A stretch of DNA of 64,000 nt from Alphaproteobacteria bacterium (GCA_030427405.1 JAUHXK010000013.1:54512-118511); one strand, 5' to 3'. Counted from the stretch's first letter, positions 53,372-62,481 are shown. Program-made: numbers and translations. The notes: generated by a model not told the origin, from the sequence alone.

Positions 53372-54525
53372 CGCAAATCATCACCGATGATTGGATAAAG
53401 TTGCAGGCCACACAGGATGTCTGCAAGGCCCTGACCGACGGCGGCGCGCAGGCGTTCTTTGTCGGTGGTTGCGTGCGCAATGCCCTGTTGGGGGCAGAAG
53501 CCTCGGACATTGACATTGCCACGGATGCACATCCCGAACGGGTGGTCGAGCTTGCGGCGGCGGCCGGCCTCAAGGCCATCCCGACGGGTATCGAACATGG
53601 AACCGTCACGGTTGTCAGCGGGGGCATCCCGCATGAAATCACGACCTTTCGCCGTGACGTTAAAACCGACGGTCGCCGTGCCACGGTGGCGTTTTCCGAC
53701 ACCGTGTCAGAGGACGCCGCGCGCCGCGATTTCACCATGAACGCGCTGTATGCCCGCCCGGACGGCACGCTGCTTGACCCGCTGGGTGGCCTGCCGGACC
53801 TGAACGCCCGGCATGTGCGGTTTATCGGACAGGCCAAAGGCCGTATTCGCGAGGATTACCTGCGGTCGTTGCGGTATTTCCGGTTTCATGCCTGGTATGG
53901 CGATGCGGCGGCCGGGTTCGACCCGGATGCGCTGGATGCCATTGCATCAAATCTTGACGGGCTAGAACGGCTTTCGCGTGAAAGGGTCGGCGCAGAAATA
54001 CTCAAACTGCTGGCCGCGCCGGACCCGGCACCGGCCATTGCCGCGATGCGCGGCGCGGGGGTTCTGGGCGCGGTGTTGCCCGGAGCGGATGACCGGTCGC
54101 TGGCCGTGCTGGTTTCGCTTGAACAGGCCGCTGATGCAGCGGCCGATCCGGTTCGGCGCCTGGCAGCGATTGCATCGCCCGAAATCGCCAAGACCCTGCG
54201 GCTGAGCCGTTCACAACTGCAACGCCTGACCCGGATGCGGGACGAGGCGATGGGAACCGCCAGCGTTGCAGAGCTTGGCTATCGGTACGGCGCCGAAGGC
54301 GGGTTGCACGAAACGCTTCTGCGCTGTGCCTTCTTGGAACACCCCTGGTCAGATGACCTGGCAACGGCGTTGCAAAAGGGTGCAGGCGCCAGTTTTCCGG
54401 TCCGGGCGCAGGACCTGATCCCCAAGTTCACGGGCCCCGCGCTGGGCAAGAAACTGTCAGACCTCGAGGCGCGCTGGATCGCGTCCGGTTTCACGCTGGG
54501 TCGGGCGCAATTGCTGGCCGAGTGA
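53368..54525 (+). CDS. CCA-adding tRNA nucleotidyltransferase
   Basis: This 385-residue class II nucleotidyltransferase has FFVGGCVRNALLG and metal carboxylates Asp47 and Asp49 in SDIDIATDA, GIEHGTVTVV, TFRRDVKTDGR, RRDFTMNALY (base-recognition region) and FRFHAWYGD. It adds or repairs the 3' CCA of tRNA. No poly(A) polymerase features were seen. It is the last gene of the hslO-Nudix-CCA set and precedes the ABC exporter by 194 bp. Confidence 0.93.
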   Translation: MTQIITDDWIKLQATQDVCKALTDGGAQAFFVGGCVRNALLGAEASDIDIATDAHPERVVELAAAAGLKAIPTGIEHGTVTVVSGGIPHEITTFRRDVKTDGRRATVAFSDTVSEDAARRDFTMNALYARPDGTLLDPLGGLPDLNARHVRFIGQAKGRIREDYLRSLRYFRFHAWYGDAAAGFDPDALDAIASNLDGLERLSRERVGAEILKLLAAPDPAPAIAAMRGAGVLGAVLPGADDRSLAVLVSLEQAADAAADPVRRLAAIASPEIAKTLRLSRSQLQRLTRMRDEAMGTASVAELGYRYGAEGGLHETLLRCAFLEHPWSDDLATALQKGAGASFPVRAQDLIPKFTGPALGKKLSDLEARWIASGFTLGRAQLLAE

Positions 54526-54544
54526 TATAAAGTCTCAAAAGGGG

Positions 54545-54574
54545 ATGACAAACCGGATCGTTTTTGGCTAGGGT
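54545..54574 (+). promoter_or_regulatory. Candidate promoter for the ABC exporter leader
   Basis: ATGACA (54545-54550), an 18-bp spacer and TAGGGT (54569-54574). A transcript starting near 54581 would hold the small ORF, the hairpin and the exporter genes. Confidence 0.4.
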
Positions 54575-54603
54575 GCGCCTGCTACATGGATGGAGGACTG
54601 CGA

Positions 54604-54630
54604 ATGTATTACGGGATCTGGTTCGGCTAA
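54604..54630 (+). CDS. Possible 8-residue leader peptide (MYYGIWFG)
   Basis: ATG 54604 to TAA 54630 encodes MYYGIWFG, five of eight residues being bulky aromatics or Ile. The ribosome-binding site GGAGG at 54592-54596 is stronger than that of the exporter gene. It is followed by a large hairpin and then the ABC exporter start 90 bp on. The arrangement suggests a regulatory leader ORF; translation is unproven. Confidence 0.45.
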   Translation: MYYGIWFG

Positions 54631-54631
54631 G

Positions 54632-54667
54632 GCCAGAACGCTCGACCCGTTGGGGTGGTGTTCTGGC
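54632..54667 (+). other. Nested stem-loop in the ABC exporter leader
   Basis: GCCAGAAC (54632-54639) and GTTCTGGC (54660-54667) form an 8-bp perfect outer stem. ACCC (54645-54648) and GGGT (54653-54656) form an inner stem with loop GTTG. It starts two bases after the leader-ORF stop. No T run follows, so it is not a plain terminator. Confidence 0.6.
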
Positions 54668-54719
54668 GCCATCTTCTTTCGCATGATCTGTTTACCTGCT
54701 CAAACCGGAGCACTTTTCC

Positions 54720-56558
54720 ATGTTTCGTTTCTTCGAAAATCTTGTTGACCCGTTTATCGCCTATGACGAGGTTGATACCCCGCCCACGCGCCTGTGGCCC
54801 TTTATGCTGGACTATTCGCGCCCGTTCTTTCGGGTTTTTGTCTGGACCGCCCTTATGTCGGTCATCGTGGCAGCGGTCGAAGTTGGCCTGATCTATTACA
54901 TGGGCCGCGTTGTCGACCTGTTGGCGGGGTCGCCCGCGCAGGTCTGGCAGGCACATGGCACCGAACTGTTGTTGATCGCCGCGTTCATCCTGTTGCTGCG
55001 ACCCATTCTGCACGTCGTCGATGTGATGCTGCTGAACAACGCCATCCTGCCCAATTTCGGGACGTTGATCCGGTGGCGCGCACACAAACACGTTCTGCGC
55101 CAGTCCGTCGGCTGGTTCGAGAACGATTTTGCCGGGCGCATCGCCAACCGGATCATGCAGACACCGCCCGCTGCGGGCGAGGTGATCTTTCAGGTCTTCG
55201 ACGCGATTTCCTTTTCGCTGGCCTATATGATCGGGGCCGCGGTCCTGCTGGCGGCGGCCGATCCACGCCTGTTGCTGCCCCTGCTGATCTGGCTTGCGCT
55301 TTATGGTTTGCTGGTTCGCTGGACCGTTCAGCGGGTTGGCCCGGCGTCGCAGGCCGCATCAGATGCGCGTTCAACCGTAACGGGCCGGGTCGTGGACAGC
55401 TATACCAACATCCACTCGGTCAAGATGTTCGCCCATGACAGCCAAGAGCTGGACTATGCCCGCGAGGCGATCGAGGAAACGCGCCGGACCTTTCAGGTCG
55501 AGATGCGGATATTCACCATCATGGATGCGGTTCTGGTCTCGTTGAACGGTCTGTTGATCGTCGGTGTCGTCGGGTGGGCGATTTACCTGTGGATGCAGGG
55601 CAGCGCATCGGTCGGGGTTGTTGCCGCGGCAACTGCGCTGACATTGCGGCTGAATGCGATGACCGGGTGGATCATGTGGGCGCTGACCAGCTTTTTCCGT
55701 CAGCTTGGGGTCGTGGCCGAGGGGATGCAAACCATCGCGCAGCCGGTTGACCTGCTGGATCAACAGGGGGCCACGCCCCTGGACCTGACATCTGGTGCGA
55801 TCGAACTGCGCGACCTGTCGCATCACTATGGACGGGAAACCGGCGGGTTGGATCACGTCAATATCTCGATCCGGCCGGGCGAAAAGATCGGCTTGATCGG
55901 GCGGTCGGGCGCTGGGAAATCGACGCTGGTCAAGCTGCTGTTGCGGTTCTACGACGTCGAGGACGGGGCGATCGAGATTGATGGTCAGGACATCTCGTCA
56001 GTGACCCAGGACAGTTTGCGCAGCCGGATCGGCATGGTTCAACAAGACAGCGCCCTGCTGCACCGGTCAGTGCGCGACAACATCCTGTACGGGCGTCCCG
56101 ATGCCACAGAAGAGCAGATGATTGCCGCCGCCAAACAGGCCGAGGCGCACGACTTTATCCTGGACCTGCAGGACCCGCAGGGCCGAACAGGGTATGACGC
56201 CCATGTCGGCGAGCGCGGCGTCAAGCTGAGCGGGGGACAACGCCAGCGTGTGACGCTGGCGCGGGTGATCCTGAAAGACGCGCCGATTCTGTTGTTGGAC
56301 GAGGCAACCTCGGCGCTGGATTCCGAGGTCGAGGCGTCGATCCAGGAAACGCTTTACGGGATGATGCAGGGAAAGACGGTTATCGCCATTGCTCACCGTT
56401 TAAGCACCATCGCACAGATGGATCGCATCCTGGTGATGGACAAGGGACGGATTGTCGAAGAGGGCTCTCATTCGGACCTGCTGGCACAGGGGGGGCTTTA
56501 CGCTCAGTTCTGGGCAAGGCAATCAGGTGGCTTCATGAACCCGGAGGCAGCCGAGTGA
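54720..56558 (+). CDS. ABC exporter half-transporter (fused permease-ATPase), subunit 1
   Basis: This 612-residue protein has an N-terminal membrane domain of about six helices and a C-terminal ATPase with Walker A GLIGRSGAGKSTL (near 392-404), LSGGQRQRVTL, Walker B ILLLDEATSALDSE and the H-loop IAHRLSTI, all intact. It is of the multidrug/lipid exporter type; substrate unknown. It overlaps the second half-transporter by GTGA at 56555, so the pair probably forms a heterodimer. CGGAG lies nine bases before ATG 54720. Confidence 0.9.
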   Translation: MFRFFENLVDPFIAYDEVDTPPTRLWPFMLDYSRPFFRVFVWTALMSVIVAAVEVGLIYYMGRVVDLLAGSPAQVWQAHGTELLLIAAFILLLRPILHVVDVMLLNNAILPNFGTLIRWRAHKHVLRQSVGWFENDFAGRIANRIMQTPPAAGEVIFQVFDAISFSLAYMIGAAVLLAAADPRLLLPLLIWLALYGLLVRWTVQRVGPASQAASDARSTVTGRVVDSYTNIHSVKMFAHDSQELDYAREAIEETRRTFQVEMRIFTIMDAVLVSLNGLLIVGVVGWAIYLWMQGSASVGVVAAATALTLRLNAMTGWIMWALTSFFRQLGVVAEGMQTIAQPVDLLDQQGATPLDLTSGAIELRDLSHHYGRETGGLDHVNISIRPGEKIGLIGRSGAGKSTLVKLLLRFYDVEDGAIEIDGQDISSVTQDSLRSRIGMVQQDSALLHRSVRDNILYGRPDATEEQMIAAAKQAEAHDFILDLQDPQGRTGYDAHVGERGVKLSGGQRQRVTLARVILKDAPILLLDEATSALDSEVEASIQETLYGMMQGKTVIAIAHRLSTIAQMDRILVMDKGRIVEEGSHSDLLAQGGLYAQFWARQSGGFMNPEAAE

Positions 56559-58387
56559 AGATAGCCGATCTGATCGACCCGTTTTCCGGGACGCAAACGC
56601 CCCCGCCGCAGACGCTGGGGGCGTTCATTCGCTGGTGCCTGTCCGGGGCATGGCCGATGCTGTTTGTGGCGGCGCTGTTCTCGGGTGTGGCCGGTGCGCT
56701 TGAGGCCGGAACCGCGTGGATCCTGGGAAAATTCATCGATGCCGCAACCGTTGCGGGACCGCAGGGTTTTCTGACGGCGGACAACATATGGATGATCCTC
56801 GGGGCGATTGCGTTTTTCATTCTGCTGCGCCCGCTGATGTTTGGCCTGTCATCGGTTTCGAACAACTATATCGTCATGCCCAACCTTCCGCCCCTGATCC
56901 TGGCCCGGCTGAACAGGTGGACCCTTGGGCAATCCGTGACCTATTTCGACGATGATTTCGCCGGCCGCATTGCGCAAAAACAGATGCAGACCTCAAGCGC
57001 GCTGACCTCGGTTGTGTCCGAGACCATCAGCGCAATCGTGTTTGCGCTGGCGTCGATGGCGGGATCATTGCTTTTGTTGGGGTCTATTCACCCGCTTGTT
57101 CTGTTGCCATTTGTCCTGTGGCTGGCAGGGTATTTCCTGCTGGTGCGCTGGTATTTACCGCGCATACGCCACCGGTCGGCGGCGCGGGCTGGCGCGCGGG
57201 CAAATGTGACGGGGCAGGTGGTGGACACCATCACCAATATCAAGACGGTCAAGTTGTTCGCGCATTCCGAGTTCGAGGACCGGTCGGCGCGAAAGTCGAT
57301 GGAGAACCTGCGAGAGCGTTCGCTGGAATTCGGTCGCCTTTCGGCGAGTTTCCGTTTTGTGCTGATGGCCTTGGCCGGTGTGTTGCCGGTTCTTCTTTTA
57401 GGCGCGACAGTCCTGTTGTGGCAGGCCGGTCAGGCCACGACCGGCGATATCGTGGCCGCGGGTGCCGTGTCGATCCGTGTGTCCCAGATGACGGGCTGGG
57501 TCAGTTTCACCCTTATGGGCCTTTACGCCAATGTCGGCGAGGTTGAAAACGGCATGAAGACGCTGGCCAAGCGGCAGCGGGTCGAAGACGCGCCCGATGC
57601 ACAAGAGTTGACGGTTCCCGAAGGGCAGATCGTGTTCGACAATGTCCGGTTCGCCTATGGGCGGGACATTGGCGGCGTGTCGGACCTGAACCTGGTCATA
57701 AGGCCGGGCGAAAAGCTTGGGATTGTCGGCGCCTCTGGGGCGGGAAAATCCACGCTGGTGTCGCTGTTGTTGCGGCTCTACGACCGGGAAAGCGGTGTGA
57801 TCAGGATCGACGGGCAAGACATTGCGCGGGTCACGCAGGACAGTTTGCGCCGTCATATCGGAATGGTCACGCAGGAAACCGCGATGTTCAACCGTTCCGC
57901 CCGCGACAATATTCTGTACGGCCGTCCCGACGCCACCGAACAAGAGGTGATCGCTGCCGCCACAAAGGCCGAGGCGCATGAATTTATCCTGGGGTTGCAG
58001 GACGCGCAGGGGCGAACGGGATATGATGCCCATCTGGGTGAACGGGGCGTCAAGCTGAGCGGCGGCCAAAGGCAGCGCATCGCCCTGACCCGCGCCATTC
58101 TCAAGGATGCCCCGATCCTTGTCCTTGACGAGGCCACCTCGGCGCTGGATTCCGAGGTCGAAGCCTCGATCCAGGCGGCGTTGCATCGGGTGATGGAAGG
58201 CAAGACGGTTCTTGCGATTGCGCACCGGCTATCGACACTCAGCGAAATGGACCGGATCATTGTTCTGGACGCGGGTCGGATCGCCGAGGATGGCACGCAT
58301 GACGGGCTGCTGGACAAAAACGGGCTTTATGCACGGTTCTGGCACCGGCAGTCCGGCGGGTTCATTCAGACCGAAGCCGCCGAATAG
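56555..58387 (+). CDS. ABC exporter half-transporter (fused permease-ATPase), subunit 2
   Basis: This 610-residue protein is closely similar in layout to the preceding gene (shared DDFAGRIA and DNILYGRPDATE-like segments), so the two arose by duplication. The ATPase has GIVGASGAGKSTLV, LSGGQRQRIAL, ILVLDEATSALDSE and IAHRLSTLSEMD; all catalytic residues are present, so neither site looks degenerate. It starts at GTG 56555 and is co-translated with subunit 1. Confidence 0.9.
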   Translation: MKIADLIDPFSGTQTPPPQTLGAFIRWCLSGAWPMLFVAALFSGVAGALEAGTAWILGKFIDAATVAGPQGFLTADNIWMILGAIAFFILLRPLMFGLSSVSNNYIVMPNLPPLILARLNRWTLGQSVTYFDDDFAGRIAQKQMQTSSALTSVVSETISAIVFALASMAGSLLLLGSIHPLVLLPFVLWLAGYFLLVRWYLPRIRHRSAARAGARANVTGQVVDTITNIKTVKLFAHSEFEDRSARKSMENLRERSLEFGRLSASFRFVLMALAGVLPVLLLGATVLLWQAGQATTGDIVAAGAVSIRVSQMTGWVSFTLMGLYANVGEVENGMKTLAKRQRVEDAPDAQELTVPEGQIVFDNVRFAYGRDIGGVSDLNLVIRPGEKLGIVGASGAGKSTLVSLLLRLYDRESGVIRIDGQDIARVTQDSLRRHIGMVTQETAMFNRSARDNILYGRPDATEQEVIAAATKAEAHEFILGLQDAQGRTGYDAHLGERGVKLSGGQRQRIALTRAILKDAPILVLDEATSALDSEVEASIQAALHRVMEGKTVLAIAHRLSTLSEMDRIIVLDAGRIAEDGTHDGLLDKNGLYARFWHRQSGGFIQTEAAE

Positions 58388-58427
58388 GGGCTTTTTTTAC
58401 CGCCAGCGCCCCTGTATCAGGCCGCCT

Positions 58428-59657
58428 ATGACGCAAGATTATGCCATTCTTCGGCTGGGCCATCAGGGCGACGGCATAGCCGAGGGGCCTGTTTACGCCC
58501 CCCGCACCCTTCCCGGTGAAGTCATCAGCGGCAGGCTGGTGGGGTCGACGCTTGAGGATATCCGCGTCGGAACACCGTCGGATGACAGGGTTCGCGCGCC
58601 CTGCCGCCATTACAAGGCGTGTGGCGGCTGCCAGTTGCAACACGCATCCGACGCTTTTGTGGCGGGCTGGAAAGTTGACGTCGTGCGGACCGCTCTGGCG
58701 GCTCAGGGATTGCAGGCACCGATGCGCCCGATCCATACCTCGCCGCCCGGCACGCGCCGCCGCGCCACCATTGCTGTCCGTCGGACCAAGAAAGGGACGC
58801 TGGCCGGATTTCACGGTCGGGCGTCGGAAACGATTACCGAAATTCCCGATTGCCTGTTGCTGGACCCGGCCCTTGTTGCAGCCATTCCGGTTGCTGAGAA
58901 CCTTGCCGTTCTGGGCGGCAGCCGCAAGGGCGTATTGGCCGTGACGCTGACCTTGTCCGACACCGGGCTGGATGTGTCGGTCCGTGGCGGCAAGCCCCTG
59001 GACGGACCGCTGGAACTGACACTGGCGCAGGCGACAGAACGGCATGGGCTGGCACGCCTGACATGGGATGGCGAGGTGATCGCGACCCGTCATCCGCCGG
59101 TACAGCAATTCGGCCCGGCCGCCGTTGTCCCCCCGCCCGGCGCGTTTCTGCAGGCGACAAAAGACGGTGAACAGACCCTGATACAGGCCGTTTGCGAGAT
59201 CGTGGGGAATGCGAAACGGGTTGTTGACCTGTTTGCGGGCAGCGGCACCTTTTCGCTGCCGATGGCACAATCAGCCGAGGTTCACGCGGTCGAAGGCGAT
59301 CGGGCAATGACCGATGCCCTGGACGCCGGTTGGCGCAAGGCAAAAGGGTTGAAAAAGGTCACGACCGAGGCACGCGACCTGTTCCGCCGCCCGCTGATGC
59401 CGGACGAGCTGGCCCGTTTCGACGCCGTAGTCCTGGACCCGCCCCGCGCCGGAGCCGAGGCCCAGACCGACCAGTTGGCCCAGGCCATGCGTCCGGTCAT
59501 CGCATATGTCTCGTGCAACCCGGTCAGTTTCGCCCGAGACGCCCGGCTGCTTGTTAATTCGGGATATACCCTTGAATGGGTACAGGTGGTTGACCAATTT
59601 CGATGGTCGTCGCACGCCGAACTGGTGGCAAAGTTCACCCTTTCGCCGAAATCGTGA
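58428..59657 (+). CDS. RlmD/RumA-type RNA m5U methyltransferase
   Basis: From ATG 58428 the protein is 409 residues; the longer upstream frame lies in the ABC gene. It has a TRAM-like N-terminus, iron-sulfur cysteines Cys59, Cys65, Cys68 (CRHYKACGGCQLQH) and Cys142 (IPDCLLL), SAM motif VDLFAGSGTFSLPMA, DAVVLDPPRAGAEA and the catalytic Cys in YVSCNPVSFARD. Members methylate uridines of 23S rRNA or tRNA at C5; which site here is undetermined. Confidence 0.92.
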   Translation: MTQDYAILRLGHQGDGIAEGPVYAPRTLPGEVISGRLVGSTLEDIRVGTPSDDRVRAPCRHYKACGGCQLQHASDAFVAGWKVDVVRTALAAQGLQAPMRPIHTSPPGTRRRATIAVRRTKKGTLAGFHGRASETITEIPDCLLLDPALVAAIPVAENLAVLGGSRKGVLAVTLTLSDTGLDVSVRGGKPLDGPLELTLAQATERHGLARLTWDGEVIATRHPPVQQFGPAAVVPPPGAFLQATKDGEQTLIQAVCEIVGNAKRVVDLFAGSGTFSLPMAQSAEVHAVEGDRAMTDALDAGWRKAKGLKKVTTEARDLFRRPLMPDELARFDAVVLDPPRAGAEAQTDQLAQAMRPVIAYVSCNPVSFARDARLLVNSGYTLEWVQVVDQFRWSSHAELVAKFTLSPKS

Positions 59658-59677
59658 TCAAACAGGAGGCCGCCAGA

Positions 59678-60463
59678 ATGGGGTTCAGCCAGAAACTGCT
59701 GGGATTTGTCGAAAGCACCGGATTTTCGCGTTTCATCACCGGTGTTATCCTGGTCAACGCGGTTTTGCTGGGCATGGAAACATCGCCCACCCTGATGGAC
59801 AGGGCCGGACCTCTGATCGTTGCGCTTGATACGATCTGCCTGGCAATCTTTGTTGCCGAGATCGCGATGAAGCTGGTGGCGCGCGGGCGGCTGTTCTTCA
59901 CCAATGGCTGGAACATTTTCGACTTTGTGATTGTCGGGATCGCGCTGGTGCCGGGCGGTGCGGGCCTGTCGGTCTTGCGGGCGCTGCGAATTCTGCGGGT
60001 TTTGCGCGTGATATCGGTTGCGCCGCGCCTGCGCCGCGTTGTCGAGGGGTTTATTCAGGCGCTGCCGGGCATGGCCAGCGTGTTCCTTTTGATGGCGATC
60101 CTGTTCTATATCGGGGCCGTTATCGCGACCAAGTTGTTTTCCCAGTCCTTCCCCGATTGGTTTGGCGACCTTGGCCTGTCAGCCTATACGCTGTTCCAGA
60201 TCATGACGCTTGAAAGCTGGTCGATGGGCATCGTGCGTCCTGTGATGCAGGAATACCCCTATGCGTGGCTGTTTTTCGTGCCGTTTATCATGGTTACCAC
60301 CTTTGCGGTGGTGAACTTGCTGGTTGGTTTGATCGTCAATTCGATGCAGGACGCGCACCATGCCGAAGACGAGGTCAAGACCGATGCCTATCGGGATGAG
60401 GTTCTTGAAAGGCTGGAAGCCATCGAACAACGCATTATCGAACAGGTACACAGCAAAAAGTGA
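59678..60463 (+). CDS. Bacterial voltage-gated sodium channel (NavBac)
   Basis: From ATG 59678 (AGGAGG eight bases upstream) the protein is 261 residues with one six-helix unit. S4 has Arg every third residue (101, 104, 107, 110; LRALRILRVLRVIS). The selectivity filter TLESWSM (177-183) is the canonical NavBac filter. S6 has NLLVGLIVNSMQD, and a C-terminal coiled coil (about 233-258, YRDEVLERLEAIEQRI) drives tetramer assembly. Homologues are known from Roseobacter and Silicibacter species. It suggests a marine, Na+-rich lifestyle. Confidence 0.96.
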   Translation: MGFSQKLLGFVESTGFSRFITGVILVNAVLLGMETSPTLMDRAGPLIVALDTICLAIFVAEIAMKLVARGRLFFTNGWNIFDFVIVGIALVPGGAGLSVLRALRILRVLRVISVAPRLRRVVEGFIQALPGMASVFLLMAILFYIGAVIATKLFSQSFPDWFGDLGLSAYTLFQIMTLESWSMGIVRPVMQEYPYAWLFFVPFIMVTTFAVVNLLVGLIVNSMQDAHHAEDEVKTDAYRDEVLERLEAIEQRIIEQVHSKK

Positions 60464-60522
60464 TTTCAGTTTTTTCATTTTTTGGCATAATACCCACAAA
60501 AAAATAGCAGGCAGTGAAATCA

Positions 60523-61041
60523 ATGGATCGTCGAGCATTCGGATTGGGGGCCATGGCAACGCTGAGTCTTTCGGCATGTGCCTCAGCAAGCCCCAAATTT
60601 CTTTCCTATAGCGGCCCCGAGGTGACCTCTTTGGTGGTCAACAAGGGCGCGCGAAAACTCTATCTTCTGCACAATGAAAGCGTTTTGCGGGAATATGACG
60701 TGGATCTTGGGTTTGCGCCTCAGGGCACCAAGGTAAAGCGCGGCGATGGCCGCACGCCCGAAGGGACCTATCTGATCGATCGCCGCAATCCACGCAGCCG
60801 GTACCATCTGTCGCTTGGAATCTCGTATCCCAATTCAGAAGATGTTGCCAAGGCCAAGGCGTTCGGGCTGGATCCGGGCGGCGATATCTTTATTCACGGG
60901 CAACCAAACCTGCGGTCGGAATTCAAGCGGGCAAAAAAGACCCCGGATTGGACCGCGGGCTGCATCGCCGTCAAAAACGACGAGATCGAAGAGATCTATG
61001 CGATGGTCAACAAGGGCACGGTCATCACCCTGCGACCCTGA
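60523..61041 (+). CDS. L,D-transpeptidase lipoprotein (YkuD domain)
   Basis: From ATG 60523 the protein is 172 residues; GTG 60514 is possible but sits too close to its ribosome-binding site. The N-terminus MDRRAFGLGAMATLSLSAC combines a twin-arginine pair and a lipobox (lipid Cys19). The YkuD domain has DVDLGFAPQGTKVKRGDGRTPEG, IHGQP (His125) and the catalytic motif TAGCIAVKN (Cys147). It makes 3-3 cross-links or attaches lipoprotein to peptidoglycan. Confidence 0.92.
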   Translation: MDRRAFGLGAMATLSLSACASASPKFLSYSGPEVTSLVVNKGARKLYLLHNESVLREYDVDLGFAPQGTKVKRGDGRTPEGTYLIDRRNPRSRYHLSLGISYPNSEDVAKAKAFGLDPGGDIFIHGQPNLRSEFKRAKKTPDWTAGCIAVKNDEIEEIYAMVNKGTVITLRP

Positions 61042-61047
61042 TCCGGG

Positions 61048-62481
61048 TCACAGGGGTTTCCAGTTCTGAAAGCCGAACAGCAGATAATCGCGCTGATACG
61101 CGTCCGAAGCCAGTGTTTCGAGGTCTTCGTCATAAATCTCGGACAGGGCAAAAGGCCCGTCCGGCCGGGGTAGACCTGGGTCGGGCGGATTCGGGTGGCC
61201 CACCTTGCGCGCAAGGTCGGGCAAGGCCTGTGCCATTTCCTCTTCGCGCATGGTTATGTCCGGTACCGCAAAGGCGGCGATACCTTCCAGCGTTTGGGCC
61301 TGGCCGCACCACAGGCCATCCACCCGGATCTGGGTTTGACCCGACAGGTTCTGCCGGAGGAACTTCAGAAATGCGGCAAAGGCCGCGCGATGCTGATCAA
61401 GGTCATAGTTATTGGGCCGGATTTCGCCCGGTATCGGCAGTTTGAACTGTTTGCGCAGCGTATTTCGAATGCTGACATAGGCCCCCGGCCCTGTTTCCAG
61501 AATACGTTGGCAAAACACGCTGTGGGCGCGGGCAAGCGGATGGCGCAAAACGGTGAATTTCCGGTGTTCGGACCGGGCCTCCATCCATTTGCGCATCTGT
61601 TTTTGGTTCCGGCCCGACACCAGGTCATCCGTTGATCGTCTGTCCAGGTCCGCAAGCCAGGCGGCAACCGTGTCTTCGGGGCCGCCGCGAACCGGCAGGT
61701 AAAGCAACGGCGTGTCGGCGGCCGCAACGTAACGCGACACTGCGGGTCCGCGGCGTGGTTCGAAATTGGGGGTCCGCTGCAGGTTGAACCGGTCCATCCC
61801 CGACAGGGCGCTTTCCATCTGTTCGGGGTTTGTCACCTTTGACCGGGCAGGGGCGGGGTTTTGGGGTTTCAAATCCTTGCCCAGCGACTCCAACCGACCG
61901 GACACACCCAACCAGGCCGCCAGGCCATTCAGAATATCCAGGCGATTGAGATCGTCATAGTTAATATAAAACGGAGCCTGCCCGCTTGCCTGAAGCCGGT
62001 TGAGCAGTTCCAGCTGATATTGCTGCTGATGTTCAAGATAGTCGGAAAACTCGTCGGGATCGAACGCGACCTGGGCTTCGCGCCGGCGTTTGACATTGGT
62101 CAGTTGCCATTGCTGAGTCGCGCGCGCGATCTTGAGCGACACATAGCTGTCCAGCGGATTGCGGGTCAGGATGATCTTGGCGCATCGCGGATCGTCCAGC
62201 GCAGGGTACAGGACGCGTTGATCATGCGCGTGGAAAAAACGGAACCCGTTCAGCGCGCCGGGATTGTTCTTGATGGCCCGGATCAGCAGGGCCGGGTCGG
62301 CATCCCGCTGCTCTTGCGACAGGCCCAGAAGGGCGGTGTTCTTCGGATAACCGATGAAATGCGGGTTGAACGCTTCGCCGTGGCAGGCGACGTCCCCAAG
62401 CGCGTTCAGATGCGCCTCAAGCAGGTTTGAACCCGTGCGCATCTCGGCAAGCAGGATGAAATAATCAAAGCGGGCTGTCAT
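61048..62481 (-). CDS. Two-module sulfotransferase-like protein
   Basis: This 477-residue protein has an N-terminal sulfotransferase module (about 1-205) with the PAPS 5'-phosphosulfate loop LAEMRTGSNLLE (Arg15 to Asn19) and the 3'-phosphate motif KIILTRNPLDSYVSLKIA (102-119). A second module (about 240-477) has FTVLRHPLARAHSVFCQRIL (309-328), the 3'-phosphate motif of Golgi-type (Sulfotransfer_2) enzymes; I do not see a clear 5' loop in it. It may sulfate a glycan or lipid. It lies 6 bp after a GT14 glycosyltransferase on the same strand. Similar proteins are often annotated as NodH in this family. Confidence 0.8.
   Translation of the reverse strand: MTARFDYFILLAEMRTGSNLLEAHLNALGDVACHGEAFNPHFIGYPKNTALLGLSQEQRDADPALLIRAIKNNPGALNGFRFFHAHDQRVLYPALDDPRCAKIILTRNPLDSYVSLKIARATQQWQLTNVKRRREAQVAFDPDEFSDYLEHQQQYQLELLNRLQASGQAPFYINYDDLNRLDILNGLAAWLGVSGRLESLGKDLKPQNPAPARSKVTNPEQMESALSGMDRFNLQRTPNFEPRRGPAVSRYVAAADTPLLYLPVRGGPEDTVAAWLADLDRRSTDDLVSGRNQKQMRKWMEARSEHRKFTVLRHPLARAHSVFCQRILETGPGAYVSIRNTLRKQFKLPIPGEIRPNNYDLDQHRAAFAAFLKFLRQNLSGQTQIRVDGLWCGQAQTLEGIAAFAVPDITMREEEMAQALPDLARKVGHPNPPDPGLPRPDGPFALSEIYDEDLETLASDAYQRDYLLFGFQNWKPL

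Noticed and set aside
58386..58413. AGGGGC/GCCCCT hairpin as a terminator of the ABC exporter operon
   Set aside because: The T run lies in the loop, not after the stem, and the loop is 16 nt; it does not fit a Rho-independent terminator.
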